In this document: positions 29,198 through 36,422 of the stretch, piece by piece
Layout of the letters: every line of letters begins with the position of its first letter
Numbering within the stretch: the stretch's first letter is position 1
Source of the DNA: a virus
Reading direction: 5' to 3' (one strand)
Virus record (IMG/VR): IMGVR_UViG_3300046791_000187
Coordinates: 1 to 40,802 of that record
Length of the DNA: 40,802 nucleotides
The notes under the pieces: model-generated
What the model saw: only the letters and a program-made list of their open reading frames with translations
Database searches by the model: none
Told to the model about the DNA's origin: nothing
Made by a program: the position numbers and the translations under genes

Positions 29198-29487
29198 GCA
29201 ATCCAGCCTGCCTTCGGGTCGCGGATGTCGCCGCGCGCTGGTCGTGCTCAAAGGGCAAGGTCAGATCCATGATACAGGCCGGGGATTTGCCGTGCCTCAG
29301 ACTTGGCACCATGGTTCGAATTCCCGTCGCCGATCTCATCGCATACGAGGCAAAATGCCAGGAACAGCCCCCCGCCTCTGCCGGGTCGCCGGACGCGACA
29401 CCTGGCACATCTACCATGAGCGCCGTCGTCTCTCTACGGGCGAAACGACACGCGCGGCAGCGGAACTCGCACTCCGGGACTACATAG
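29194..29487 (+). CDS. Excisionase-like protein (MerR/HTH_17-type)
   Basis: The first 55 residues are a winged helix-turn-helix of the excisionase type: LRVADVAARWSCSKGKVRSM, then IQAGDLPCLRLGTMVRIPVA, DLIAYEAK. The C-terminal ~40 residues overlap the integrase gene in another frame and are low-complexity, so the functional part is the N-terminus. Placed directly before int. Xis would bend attP/attL DNA to favour excision. Confidence 0.72.
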   Translation: MSNPACLRVADVAARWSCSKGKVRSMIQAGDLPCLRLGTMVRIPVADLIAYEAKCQEQPPASAGSPDATPGTSTMSAVVSLRAKRHARQRNSHSGTT

Positions 29488-30341
29488 ATGGCCTCAAACG
29501 CAGCGTCACGCCGGTCCTGGCCGTGAGCGAAATCCTTGACCGTTATCTGACTGATCGTCGTGAGCGCGCCGTCCCCGGTCTGGCTCGCCTGGAATACGCG
29601 CACAAGCCGTTGACACGTATCCTTGGTAACAAGCCGCCAGAAACGATCGGCGATGCCGAGACCCGCGCCTATACCGCGCGCAGACTGAAAGATGGCGTGA
29701 AGGTCGCGACTGCCCGTACCGAACTCCAGGCGCTTCGGGCCGCGATGCGATGGGCGGCGAACGCCAAACTGATCGCGGCAGATCCGAAGATCAAAACGCC
29801 ACCACGGCCTGAGTCCCGCGTGCGCTACCTGACCCGCGAGGAAGCGGATCGGCTCGTAGCGCACTGCGAGGCACCGCACGTTCGTTTGTTCACCTTGATC
29901 GCTCTGAACACCGGGGCACGCTCTGGCGCGATCCTGAGTCTCACCTGGGACCGGGTGGACCTCGATGGCCTGGTGATCGACTTCCGGGTTCCTGGCGCTC
30001 CTCAGACCCGCAAGCGACGCGGCAAACCTCCGATCAACGAAACCCTGCGGGCGGCTCTGGTGGAAGCTAAAGCGCTGGCGACCACGGAGTTCGTGATCGA
30101 ATGGGCCGGCGGGCCGATCGAGCGGATAAAGCACGGGTTTCGGAACGCCTGCGCGCGCGCCGGATTGTCGGGCGTGACACCACACGTCATGCGGCATACC
30201 GCCGTCACTCGCGCGCTACAGGCTGGTTTGTCAGTATGGGAGGTCGCGGGCTTCGTGGACATGACGCCCGCCATGGTCGAGGAGGTGTACGGCCATTTCA
30301 GTGATGGCGCGGCCCGTCGGGTGGCGAGGGCCTTGGGATGA
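29355..30341 (+). CDS. int: Tyrosine integrase
   Basis: The 328-residue protein integrates the phage at the host tRNA-Pro gene. It has an N-terminal arm-binding part, a core-binding domain (50-150), and a catalytic domain. R189 (NTGARSGAILSLTWDRVDL), K224 (RRGKPPINE), H277 and R280 (PHVMRHTAVT), and the nucleophile Y312 (EEVYGHFS) are in place. The second His, usually in LGH, is Phe300 here (AGF). ATG 29355 is chosen because the longer frame to 29244 reads xis in the wrong frame. attP lies 60 bp downstream. Confidence 0.92.
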   Translation: MPGTAPRLCRVAGRDTWHIYHERRRLSTGETTRAAAELALRDYIDGLKRSVTPVLAVSEILDRYLTDRRERAVPGLARLEYAHKPLTRILGNKPPETIGDAETRAYTARRLKDGVKVATARTELQALRAAMRWAANAKLIAADPKIKTPPRPESRVRYLTREEADRLVAHCEAPHVRLFTLIALNTGARSGAILSLTWDRVDLDGLVIDFRVPGAPQTRKRRGKPPINETLRAALVEAKALATTEFVIEWAGGPIERIKHGFRNACARAGLSGVTPHVMRHTAVTRALQAGLSVWEVAGFVDMTPAMVEEVYGHFSDGAARRVARALG

Positions 30342-30357
30342 CGTGTGTTCAAACGAT

Positions 30358-30374
30358 CAACCGGCCCCTGCGTC
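30358..30374. promoter_or_regulatory. Possible integrase arm-type site (left)
   Basis: CAACCGGCCCCTGCGTC lies between the int stop and the attP core. It matches CAACCGGGCACTGCGTC at 30558-30574 in 15 of 17 bases. CCGGCCCCTGCGTCC is also present exactly within the core at 30427-30441. Confidence 0.45.
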
Positions 30375-30400
30375 CATAAAAGCCAAGTTGTTGAAAGTTC

Positions 30401-30446
30401 TGGTCGGAGTGAGAGGATTCGAACCTCCGGCCCCTGCGTCCCGAAC
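30401..30446 (-). other. attP core, identical in pattern to the 3' part of a tRNA-Pro gene
   Basis: Read on the minus strand, this is the anticodon loop TTCGGGA (Pro, CGG), 3' anticodon stem CGCAG, variable loop, T-arm GGAGG-TTCGAAT-CCTCT, acceptor half CACTCCG, discriminator A and CCA. Beyond the loop the anticodon-stem partner and D-arm are missing (CAGTG instead of CTGCG), so it is not a tRNA gene. A phage core of this type restores the host tRNA 3' end on integration. Confidence 0.85.
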
Positions 30447-30748
30447 ACTGGGATTTGTTGAGCAAACAAGCCGATCTTTGACGGAAACGCGCATGATTCG
30501 CATGTCGTTTTGTTCACGCGTTTCCGCGCTGTTCTGGATCGGCTGTGTTCACGCGCACAACCGGGCACTGCGTCAAACGACCGACAACGCGGATGTTGTC
30601 GCCGGCCGGGTGATGTGAGAGAAGCGGGTGCGCGGGATTGGCCGGAAACCAACCCACGCGCGGAAACCGGATGCGCGGTTTCGGGGACCCTGTTGATGGG
30701 TTTACCCCGGATGCCGCTCATCCACAAACAGGATTTGAGCGAGGCAAT
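30447..30748. other. Non-coding attP' flank with inverted repeats
   Basis: No convincing gene. It holds a perfect 10-bp inverted repeat CGGAAACGCG / CGCGTTTCCG (30482-30491, 30517-30526), two copies of TGTTCACGCG, the second arm-type copy at 30558-30574, and a hairpin GAAACCG/CGGTTTC near 30660. It probably binds Int, Xis and host bending protein. An open frame through here reads the tRNA fragment backwards and is not real. Confidence 0.5.
30558..30574. promoter_or_regulatory. Possible integrase arm-type site (right)
   Basis: CAACCGGGCACTGCGTC, in direct orientation to the copy at 30358 and on the other side of the core. Confidence 0.4.
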
Positions 30749-30970
30749 ATGAGTGATAAGCCGGACAATGTAGACCTTGCGTATATAGGGCACGCCATCG
30801 ATCGACTGACGACCGAAGTGGCGAGCCTGCGTGATGACATGGGCGTTCTGACCGCGATCGTCATTCGGCTCGATGGCACTTTGACGGCGTTACTGGCGGA
30901 AAACCGCGCGGTTCATTCGCAGCACGCCCGGCTGGCGAACCGGGTGCGGGCGCTTGAAGGCGCGCCATGA
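30749..30970 (+). CDS. 73-residue coiled-coil protein, unknown
   Basis: ATG 30749 has GAGG seven bases upstream. The protein is a long helix with heptads (YIGHAIDRLTTEVASLRDDM, GVLTAIVIRLDGTLTALLAE). It ends ATGA into a membrane-peptide gene. It may be part of a lysis or membrane complex with its neighbours. Confidence 0.6.
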   Translation: MSDKPDNVDLAYIGHAIDRLTTEVASLRDDMGVLTAIVIRLDGTLTALLAENRAVHSQHARLANRVRALEGAP

Positions 30971-31092
30971 GCGAAGGCGGGAAGTATAACCGCGACCGGT
31001 GGCTGGTCCCGCTGTCCATCCTCGGTCTCATCATCGCGGGCATGGTTGCCCGTCTGCCGGAGATCCTGCGTGCGTTCGGAGTTGGGCCATGA
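30967..31092 (+). CDS. 41-residue single-span membrane protein
   Basis: Starts ATGA over the previous stop. A basic start (YNRDRW) precedes one helix (LVPLSILGLIIAGMVA). Ends ATGA. Holin-like size, but only one span. Function unknown. Confidence 0.55.
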   Translation: MSEGGKYNRDRWLVPLSILGLIIAGMVARLPEILRAFGVGP

Positions 31093-31164
31093 CCGACAGC
31101 GAGCGCCCACCTCGCGCGGATACTGGGGATGCTGGGGGCTGTGTTCGAGGGAGAGCGGCGATGA
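31089..31164 (+). pseudogene. Small frameshifted gene
   Basis: From ATG 31089 (ATGA overlap) the start reads MTDSER and then non-coding sequence. In the +1 frame the following bases read HLARILGMLGAVFEGERR and stop at 31162-31164, overlapping the next ATG. Removing one C from CCC at 31106-31108 joins both into a 24-residue protein with the coupling seen elsewhere. The 'ILG.LG..F.GER' motif recalls short segments in other phage proteins. It could be a real mutation or a sequence error. Confidence 0.4.
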
Positions 31165-31292
31165 TCAGTTTCCTGATGTCACTGCCCCCTCGCCAGCGGA
31201 TGATGTTGGTTTGCGAAGGTGTGATCAGGGCATGTGCCACAGCCGCCGCCGGCGTGGGGTTGGCGTACTTACTCGTTTGGTGGACGGGGTGA
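31161..31292 (+). CDS. 43-residue membrane protein
   Basis: Starts ATGA after the broken frame. It has an amphipathic beginning (SLPPRQRMMLVCEGVIRA) and one hydrophobic helix (CATAAAGVGLAYLLVWW). It is the last rightward gene, four bases from the end of the leftward unit. Function unknown. Confidence 0.5.
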   Translation: MISFLMSLPPRQRMMLVCEGVIRACATAAAGVGLAYLLVWWTG

Positions 31293-31296
31293 GACC

Positions 31297-33288
31297 TTAA
31301 TACTGACTCAGTGGATTGACGGGTTCCTGAGATAGCAGGCGTTGCTTTAGCGCATTGGTCTCGGCCTCGACCTTGGCCTGCGTTCGCGCGGCCTTCCTGG
31401 CCTCGCGGAGGTGTCGCGTGACGGTCCAGGCGGCGATCGGGACGTTGAGGAGGGATGGTCCTCCCTCCGCGTACCCCGCCGCGCCGTGCAATGCGAGTTC
31501 CCCGACATTCTTCAATGTCTGGGCCAGCGGCCCCGAACCGCGTTTGGCCGCCTGATTGAGTAACTGAGCGGTCGGAGATCCCCCCACCTTCGCCTGATCG
31601 TCGCGCAGTGTCCGTGTCGCCAGTTCATTACGGACATTGATGATGTTCTGGATCTGCTCGTCAGTCAGCGATTGTGCCAGATTGAATTTCGGATCCGCGA
31701 TCCCCTTGTGAATGTCCTCCAGCATCCGGTCTACCCGTTCCTTCTGGAGATTGCCCGCGCCATCCCATAGTTTCTTGGTTCCGCCCTGGTATTGTTGTAA
31801 GAATCGCTGTTGATTGACTGGCTGCGAGGCTTCCCGGTAAGCGTCTCGATACGCTTGATATTTACTGGCGCCGCTCTGGATCAGGTCGTCCATCTCCGAC
31901 GCCAGATCACGCAGGATATGCACTGACGCCGCCGCGTCCGTTCCTTCCCGGTCTTTCGGATTGCGTGCCTTCTCGATCAGGTCGTCAATATGTTTCCGCA
32001 CGCCGTAAAGCGTTGACGGCATCGTTTCCAGGTTACCTTCTCTGTCATGCAGCCTACCGAGCACATTATTCAGCGTCCGCTCAACGGCTTCACGCTTGCC
32101 CTCGGCGCTGTCCAACGAACGCTGGATGCGCCCTCTGAACCCAGACGCATCGACGGGTTGTTCTCCGTCAAATGCCCCGAATGCATCTGGCGCGACCTCT
32201 CGCCGCGTCTTGCGTAGTTGATCCAATGTGATCCCGTCGCCCGCATCATGCTCCAAGAGGTCCCGCATGCCTCGGTTTCGCGCGGCGTGGTTCGCGTCGT
32301 AGTCGGCGCGATAACCGGAAGCGTCCTCACCATAAGAGTATTTATGATCGAGCGCGGTTTGCGGGCTGAAGTCCCGCTCCGGTGTCATGCGCGGCGGCAA
32401 CGGATCGGGATTGTTGGGTAACGTCGTCACGTAGGCCCGATCGTCCACCAGTTCCGGCCCCGCCCGCTCGCGCGCCGTTTCGTTGATCGATACGCGGAGA
32501 TTGCGCGCCCGCTCGACGCGGGTCGGATCGGGGATGGCTTCGCCTGGCGTGGCCGCGGCGCCGCCTGACCGTGGCGTGGGCGCCTCTCCGGCGTGAATGT
32601 CCCCGGCCGAATTTGGCGCTGCGGGGACCTCCGGGGGTGGCGCGGAACGCGGTCCCGGTGGGGCGGTCTCGGCTGTGTCGTGTTCGATCAGTTGGTTGAT
32701 CCGATCTGCGTCGGTCATGCCCGGCGGCCGTGGCGGTGCCGAGCGTTCACTGACAAAAGCGGGCCGGTCCAGTGGGTTCGGCGGCTTCGCCACGGGAGGC
32801 ACTCCCGTTCCGATGTGCGCGAACGGCAGAACCTGGGCGAGCGCCGTCACATCCCGTCCGGCACGTGGATCTCCGGTGATCTGATTGGCGACCTCCGCCG
32901 CGCCATACATCAAAGCGTTGGGCACTCCGGGAATGGCGCGATAGAACGTATTGACCGCCCCGCCCAGGTAAGGCCCCCACAGGCGCGTTTGCTGTGCTTC
33001 TTGTTCCGGCGTCATGCCAACGCCGGGTGCGCGCCATCCCTCGGCCATCGCACCGCCAATGCGCCCCACGTCAGGCGGGGTCGCGCGCCACGCCTCGGTC
33101 TCTCCATACAATCGGCTATACAGCGGGTCACCCTCGGATATCGGTGCCGGTGCCGTCACGACTGGGGCCGCGACTGTAACACCAGCCTTGGGTGCCGTGC
33201 GCGCGAGGAACTGCTCCGGCGTCTCCGCCGTCGGGCCTCTGCGTCCCGTGGTGCGTTTCAGGAACTCGGCCGGGGTTTCGTCAGCCAT
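31297..33288 (-). CDS. Large ejection / internal virion protein (gp16-like position)
   Basis: The 663-residue protein is the last gene of the virion operon. It has an N-terminal repeat ETPAEFLKRTTGRRG / ETPEQFLARTAPKAG, a small hydrophobic middle (GGAVNTFYRAIPGVPNALMYG), a Pro-rich stretch, and a helical C-terminal half (KYQAYRDAYREASQPVNQQR, then LREARKAARTQAKVEAETN). In P22 and related phages such proteins leave the head first and form a channel for the DNA. Position next to the transglycosylase and the other two ejection proteins supports this. Confidence 0.65.
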   Translation of the reverse strand: MADETPAEFLKRTTGRRGPTAETPEQFLARTAPKAGVTVAAPVVTAPAPISEGDPLYSRLYGETEAWRATPPDVGRIGGAMAEGWRAPGVGMTPEQEAQQTRLWGPYLGGAVNTFYRAIPGVPNALMYGAAEVANQITGDPRAGRDVTALAQVLPFAHIGTGVPPVAKPPNPLDRPAFVSERSAPPRPPGMTDADRINQLIEHDTAETAPPGPRSAPPPEVPAAPNSAGDIHAGEAPTPRSGGAAATPGEAIPDPTRVERARNLRVSINETARERAGPELVDDRAYVTTLPNNPDPLPPRMTPERDFSPQTALDHKYSYGEDASGYRADYDANHAARNRGMRDLLEHDAGDGITLDQLRKTRREVAPDAFGAFDGEQPVDASGFRGRIQRSLDSAEGKREAVERTLNNVLGRLHDREGNLETMPSTLYGVRKHIDDLIEKARNPKDREGTDAAASVHILRDLASEMDDLIQSGASKYQAYRDAYREASQPVNQQRFLQQYQGGTKKLWDGAGNLQKERVDRMLEDIHKGIADPKFNLAQSLTDEQIQNIINVRNELATRTLRDDQAKVGGSPTAQLLNQAAKRGSGPLAQTLKNVGELALHGAAGYAEGGPSLLNVPIAAWTVTRHLREARKAARTQAKVEAETNALKQRLLSQEPVNPLSQY

Positions 33289-33823
33289 TTGGTTTCAACC
33301 CATTCACAGCGGGCATGGGAGGCACGGACACGACGGTTGGAGCGCCGGGAACAGGCGTCAATGGTCCAAACCCTGGAGACGTGGGAAGATTGGCGGTTGG
33401 CGCGGCCGGCGGGGGAGATGCCGGGGGCTGTGCCGCCCGCTGGGCGGCGGATAGCATCTTGTAATGGCTGGTCACGGCGGGAACATAGGCCGCGCTCTCC
33501 TTGCCGTAATTATCACGCCACCCCGGCCCACCGTGGTAATACAGCAGCGCGCCTTCGGGGTTGCCTTCTTTGTCCAACCCCTCACTCAGATACTTCGCGC
33601 CCGCGAAAATTGACTGCACCGGGTCGAACGGGTCGGTTACGCCGAGATACTTCTGTGTCGATGGTATGATCTGCATCAACCCTTGTGCGTTGGACTTGCT
33701 GACGGCCTTCGCATTTCCACCGCTTTCTTGTTTCGCGATGCTCTTGAGCAGCAACGGGTCCACATTCCAGGCTTTCCCCGCGTCCTCGAAGATTTCATCG
33801 TATATGGAAAGAGGATCATCCAC
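33281..33823 (-). CDS. Virion lytic transglycosylase (SLT domain)
   Basis: The first 115 residues are a soluble lytic transglycosylase domain. Glu33 in IAKQESGGNAKA is the catalytic acid. NAQGLMQIIPSTQKYLG follows, then FDPVQSIFAGAKYLSEGLD and ALLYYHGGPG. It opens the peptidoglycan during DNA entry. The last 55 residues are Pro-rich linker. With no separate endolysin visible in the window, it might also aid release. It overlaps both neighbours slightly. Confidence 0.88.
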   Translation of the reverse strand: MDDPLSIYDEIFEDAGKAWNVDPLLLKSIAKQESGGNAKAVSKSNAQGLMQIIPSTQKYLGVTDPFDPVQSIFAGAKYLSEGLDKEGNPEGALLYYHGGPGWRDNYGKESAAYVPAVTSHYKMLSAAQRAAQPPASPPPAAPTANLPTSPGFGPLTPVPGAPTVVSVPPMPAVNGLKPNG

Positions 33824-35618
33824 CGGGGAGCAGTTTCTTTTCCTCGGCCCACTTGTGAGCCTGCATGAATGCCGATTGTGCTTTTGGGTCCATCGCCTTG
33901 AAATAGTCGGCCTTCTGGCCGTCCGTCATGCGCTCATACTGAAACACGCGCGGGTCGAGTGGGCGAACGCTTTCCACGAAGCCGTTATAATTCGCTTTTG
34001 ACGGCCATTGCTGCGCCATGCTCTGGCGTGCCTGAACATAATCAGCGTTGCCTTGTAACTGGCGTAAAATCAAATCGATACTTTCGGGGGCCAACCCTCC
34101 ATGCGGATTCGCCGCCTGCGTCACGCTAAATCGCGCATCGGACCCGGCGCCGACCGACTGGCCTTGTTGTATCGCCAGTTGCGCGGCCAACTTCTCGAAG
34201 CTGTCGTGCGCCGCCAGTGCCTTTTCATCAACATTGAACGCGGGCGCCAGCTTCGCGCGGATCGAGGCAATGGCACTGGCATAACGGCCCGGCATGAACT
34301 GTTTGGTATCAACCAGCATATTCGCCAGGATCGCCTGTTGTCCCTGTGCCGCCGTGCCGGCGTCAACCTCAGCCTGGAATTTCGGCCCCGCTTCCTTCGC
34401 CAATCCTTCGTCGGCCGGGCTCATCCGCGAAATCGGACGGTTGTCGAACGGACTTGCACCTGGTGCCGCCGCCAACTGAACGCCCCTCCCTCTGGCCCCC
34501 GCCATGCCTTCCTGAATGGCCGCCACGTCACCAGCCACGAGCAGTGACGCTGGTCCCGGCGTGCCTGTCGCCGGCACCATACCGGGATTGGCTGACGCGA
34601 CCGGCACGCCACCAGCGAGGGCCGCTCCTGGTCCAGGCGGGGCGGAAGGTGGCGGAGCGGCCGCGGGCGCTGCTGGAGCTGGGGGGGCGACGGCAGGTGC
34701 GGGTGCTGGTGCCGCGTTCGGGACCAGAGCGGGGGGCAGCGTGGGGTAGCGTCCGTTCCCGAGTGTTCCCGGCGCTGTCGGCGCCGCCTGCTTACTTGGG
34801 TCGATGACCTGACCGTTGGGCAGGACTTTGAGCCCCATCATCTCCAATCGTTGAACTTTCGTAAATGGTTTCATCGCCCCGTAATCAGGGTTGGGGGTTC
34901 CATCCGGCAGTGTCTTTCGCGTATCGGGCATGTCGACGGTTTCATGCTGTTCCGCTGGCGACAGCGTCATCAGAATGGGCGCCCCGGCGGGAGCAACCGC
35001 GCCGGTGATCAGGCTCCGTTTAGCGGGCTGCGCGGCACCGCCCTGGTTAGTGATTATCGGCTCGCCGCCCGTGGCGAGGTGCAACCGCGTCAGCGCGTCC
35101 TGGTTGGATATGACATGCGGCAGCGCGGCGCCGGCCCGTTGATTCTCCGGCATGGCGATGATGCGATCAATCTCCGCGATGGCAGAGGGTGGCAGTCTGG
35201 CATTGACAGCCTGCGCCCTGATATTGGCCCAGTTGGCGTCAGACGTGTCCTGCACGCCACTGGTCGCGAGGCCACCAACGAAACCGTGTAGCTCCTTCGC
35301 CTGCGACAACTGGGCGCCACTCAGTTCGGCATTGCTTCTGAGTTGATCATTCAGGCCCATCTGGACAATAGGGCCAGCCTGGGCCGCCAGCGCGTTGGCG
35401 CGACCATAATCGACCACGCCGTCCGGTCCCGTCGCCTGTTGCAGGATTTGCCCGAGCGCCTGTTTGGCCTGCATCCCGCGCGTCTGGAACTCGATCTGTG
35501 CCGCCTGATTGCCGGCGGTAATCGCGGCCAAAGGGTTGACCTGTACCACACCACCGGTCTTCACCGTAGGCACGCTATCCACGTTTTGCAGTAGCGCGTT
35601 GATGTCACTGTCGGCCAT
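33816..35618 (-). CDS. Ejection protein candidate (gp20-like position), Pro/Ala-rich
   Basis: The 600-residue protein has a helical N-terminus (ALLQNVDSVPTVKTGGVVQV, NQAAQIEFQTRGMQAKQALG), an unusually Pro/Ala-rich centre (residues ~295-345, with PAPAPAVAPPAPAAPAAA), and a helical C-terminus (AQLAIQQGQSVGAGSDAR, LRQLQGNADYVQARQSMAQQ). It lies between the two other ejection-type proteins. The role is inferred from position and composition. Confidence 0.6.
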   Translation of the reverse strand: MADSDINALLQNVDSVPTVKTGGVVQVNPLAAITAGNQAAQIEFQTRGMQAKQALGQILQQATGPDGVVDYGRANALAAQAGPIVQMGLNDQLRSNAELSGAQLSQAKELHGFVGGLATSGVQDTSDANWANIRAQAVNARLPPSAIAEIDRIIAMPENQRAGAALPHVISNQDALTRLHLATGGEPIITNQGGAAQPAKRSLITGAVAPAGAPILMTLSPAEQHETVDMPDTRKTLPDGTPNPDYGAMKPFTKVQRLEMMGLKVLPNGQVIDPSKQAAPTAPGTLGNGRYPTLPPALVPNAAPAPAPAVAPPAPAAPAAAPPPSAPPGPGAALAGGVPVASANPGMVPATGTPGPASLLVAGDVAAIQEGMAGARGRGVQLAAAPGASPFDNRPISRMSPADEGLAKEAGPKFQAEVDAGTAAQGQQAILANMLVDTKQFMPGRYASAIASIRAKLAPAFNVDEKALAAHDSFEKLAAQLAIQQGQSVGAGSDARFSVTQAANPHGGLAPESIDLILRQLQGNADYVQARQSMAQQWPSKANYNGFVESVRPLDPRVFQYERMTDGQKADYFKAMDPKAQSAFMQAHKWAEEKKLLPGG

Positions 35619-35624
35619 GGCGGA

Positions 35625-36422
35625 TCAACCTGTCGCAGTGGTTTGTGGTCCGTAATTCTGACCACTCGGGCCAGTATACCCGGTCAACCCCACCGGAGTG
35701 GCCGCCGTTCGCCTGTTGTACGCGTCGTACGCGAGGTAGTTGTTCGCTCCACTGGCCAGCGCGTTGGTCGCGTTGGTCAGACCCGCCTGTGTATCCAGCC
35801 CCGCCGCGTTGATATACTTTCCCTCGTTGGAGGCCGCCGTCGTGCCCTGCGTGCCAAGACCGGCCGCGGCGTTCGCCCCGATGGTCGCGACGTCTTTGTA
35901 GCGGCCAAACTGCGCGGCGAGATTGCCTTGCTGCATGGTATTCAGGTTGATCATGTCGGTAAATCGTTGCTGCGCCACATTGAATTGATCCAGATACGTT
36001 TTATTCGCCAACCCGGTCGCGTATTCCGCCGCGCCTTTCATCGCGGCCCCGGACACGCCCAACCCGCGCGCGGCGGCGGCCGACTGGGTGGCCTTGAGGC
36101 CCTGCGCCCTGGCGAACTGATAGCCCGGCGTGGCCTCCAGATCGGCCTGATTCATCTGCAACGGGATGTTGTTGGCCGCCAGCGCGTTGTAGTCGGGTCC
36201 GCCGCCGGTGGCTGATTTCGCCAGCGTATTGGCGTTGCCGAACGCCTCGATGCCGGGTGTGAAATACGGCGACAGATCGTTGCGGGTCTGCTGATATTGC
36301 TGTTGCTGGAGACCGGCCGCGTCCTTGGCCGATCCAGCCGCTTTACTGGAGCCATACAGCGAGACTCCGGCGCCTATGACGGCCGAGCCTATGGTGGCAC
36401 CCGCGATTGCCGCTGCGCCCAT
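35625..36422 (-). CDS. Ejection / DNA-transfer protein (gp7-like position)
   Basis: The 265-residue protein has a Gly/Ala-rich, membrane-active N-terminus (AAIAGATIGSAVIGAGVSLY), then QQQQYQQTRNDLSPYFTPG and ATPGYQFARAQGLKATQSAA. These segments are typical of the short ejection proteins of podoviruses, which insert into the host envelope at infection. The start overlaps the previous stop (TAATG). Confidence 0.7.
   Translation of the reverse strand: MGAAAIAGATIGSAVIGAGVSLYGSSKAAGSAKDAAGLQQQQYQQTRNDLSPYFTPGIEAFGNANTLAKSATGGGPDYNALAANNIPLQMNQADLEATPGYQFARAQGLKATQSAAAARGLGVSGAAMKGAAEYATGLANKTYLDQFNVAQQRFTDMINLNTMQQGNLAAQFGRYKDVATIGANAAAGLGTQGTTAASNEGKYINAAGLDTQAGLTNATNALASGANNYLAYDAYNRRTAATPVGLTGYTGPSGQNYGPQTTATG

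Noticed and set aside
30401-30475. A complete tRNA-Pro gene
   Set aside because: Only the part from the anticodon loop to CCA matches. The 5' anticodon stem, D-arm and 5' acceptor strand are missing.
30301-30618. 105-residue rightward frame containing GVRGFEPPAPASRTL
   Set aside because: This is the tRNA-Pro-like attP sequence translated backwards, a well-known annotation artefact.
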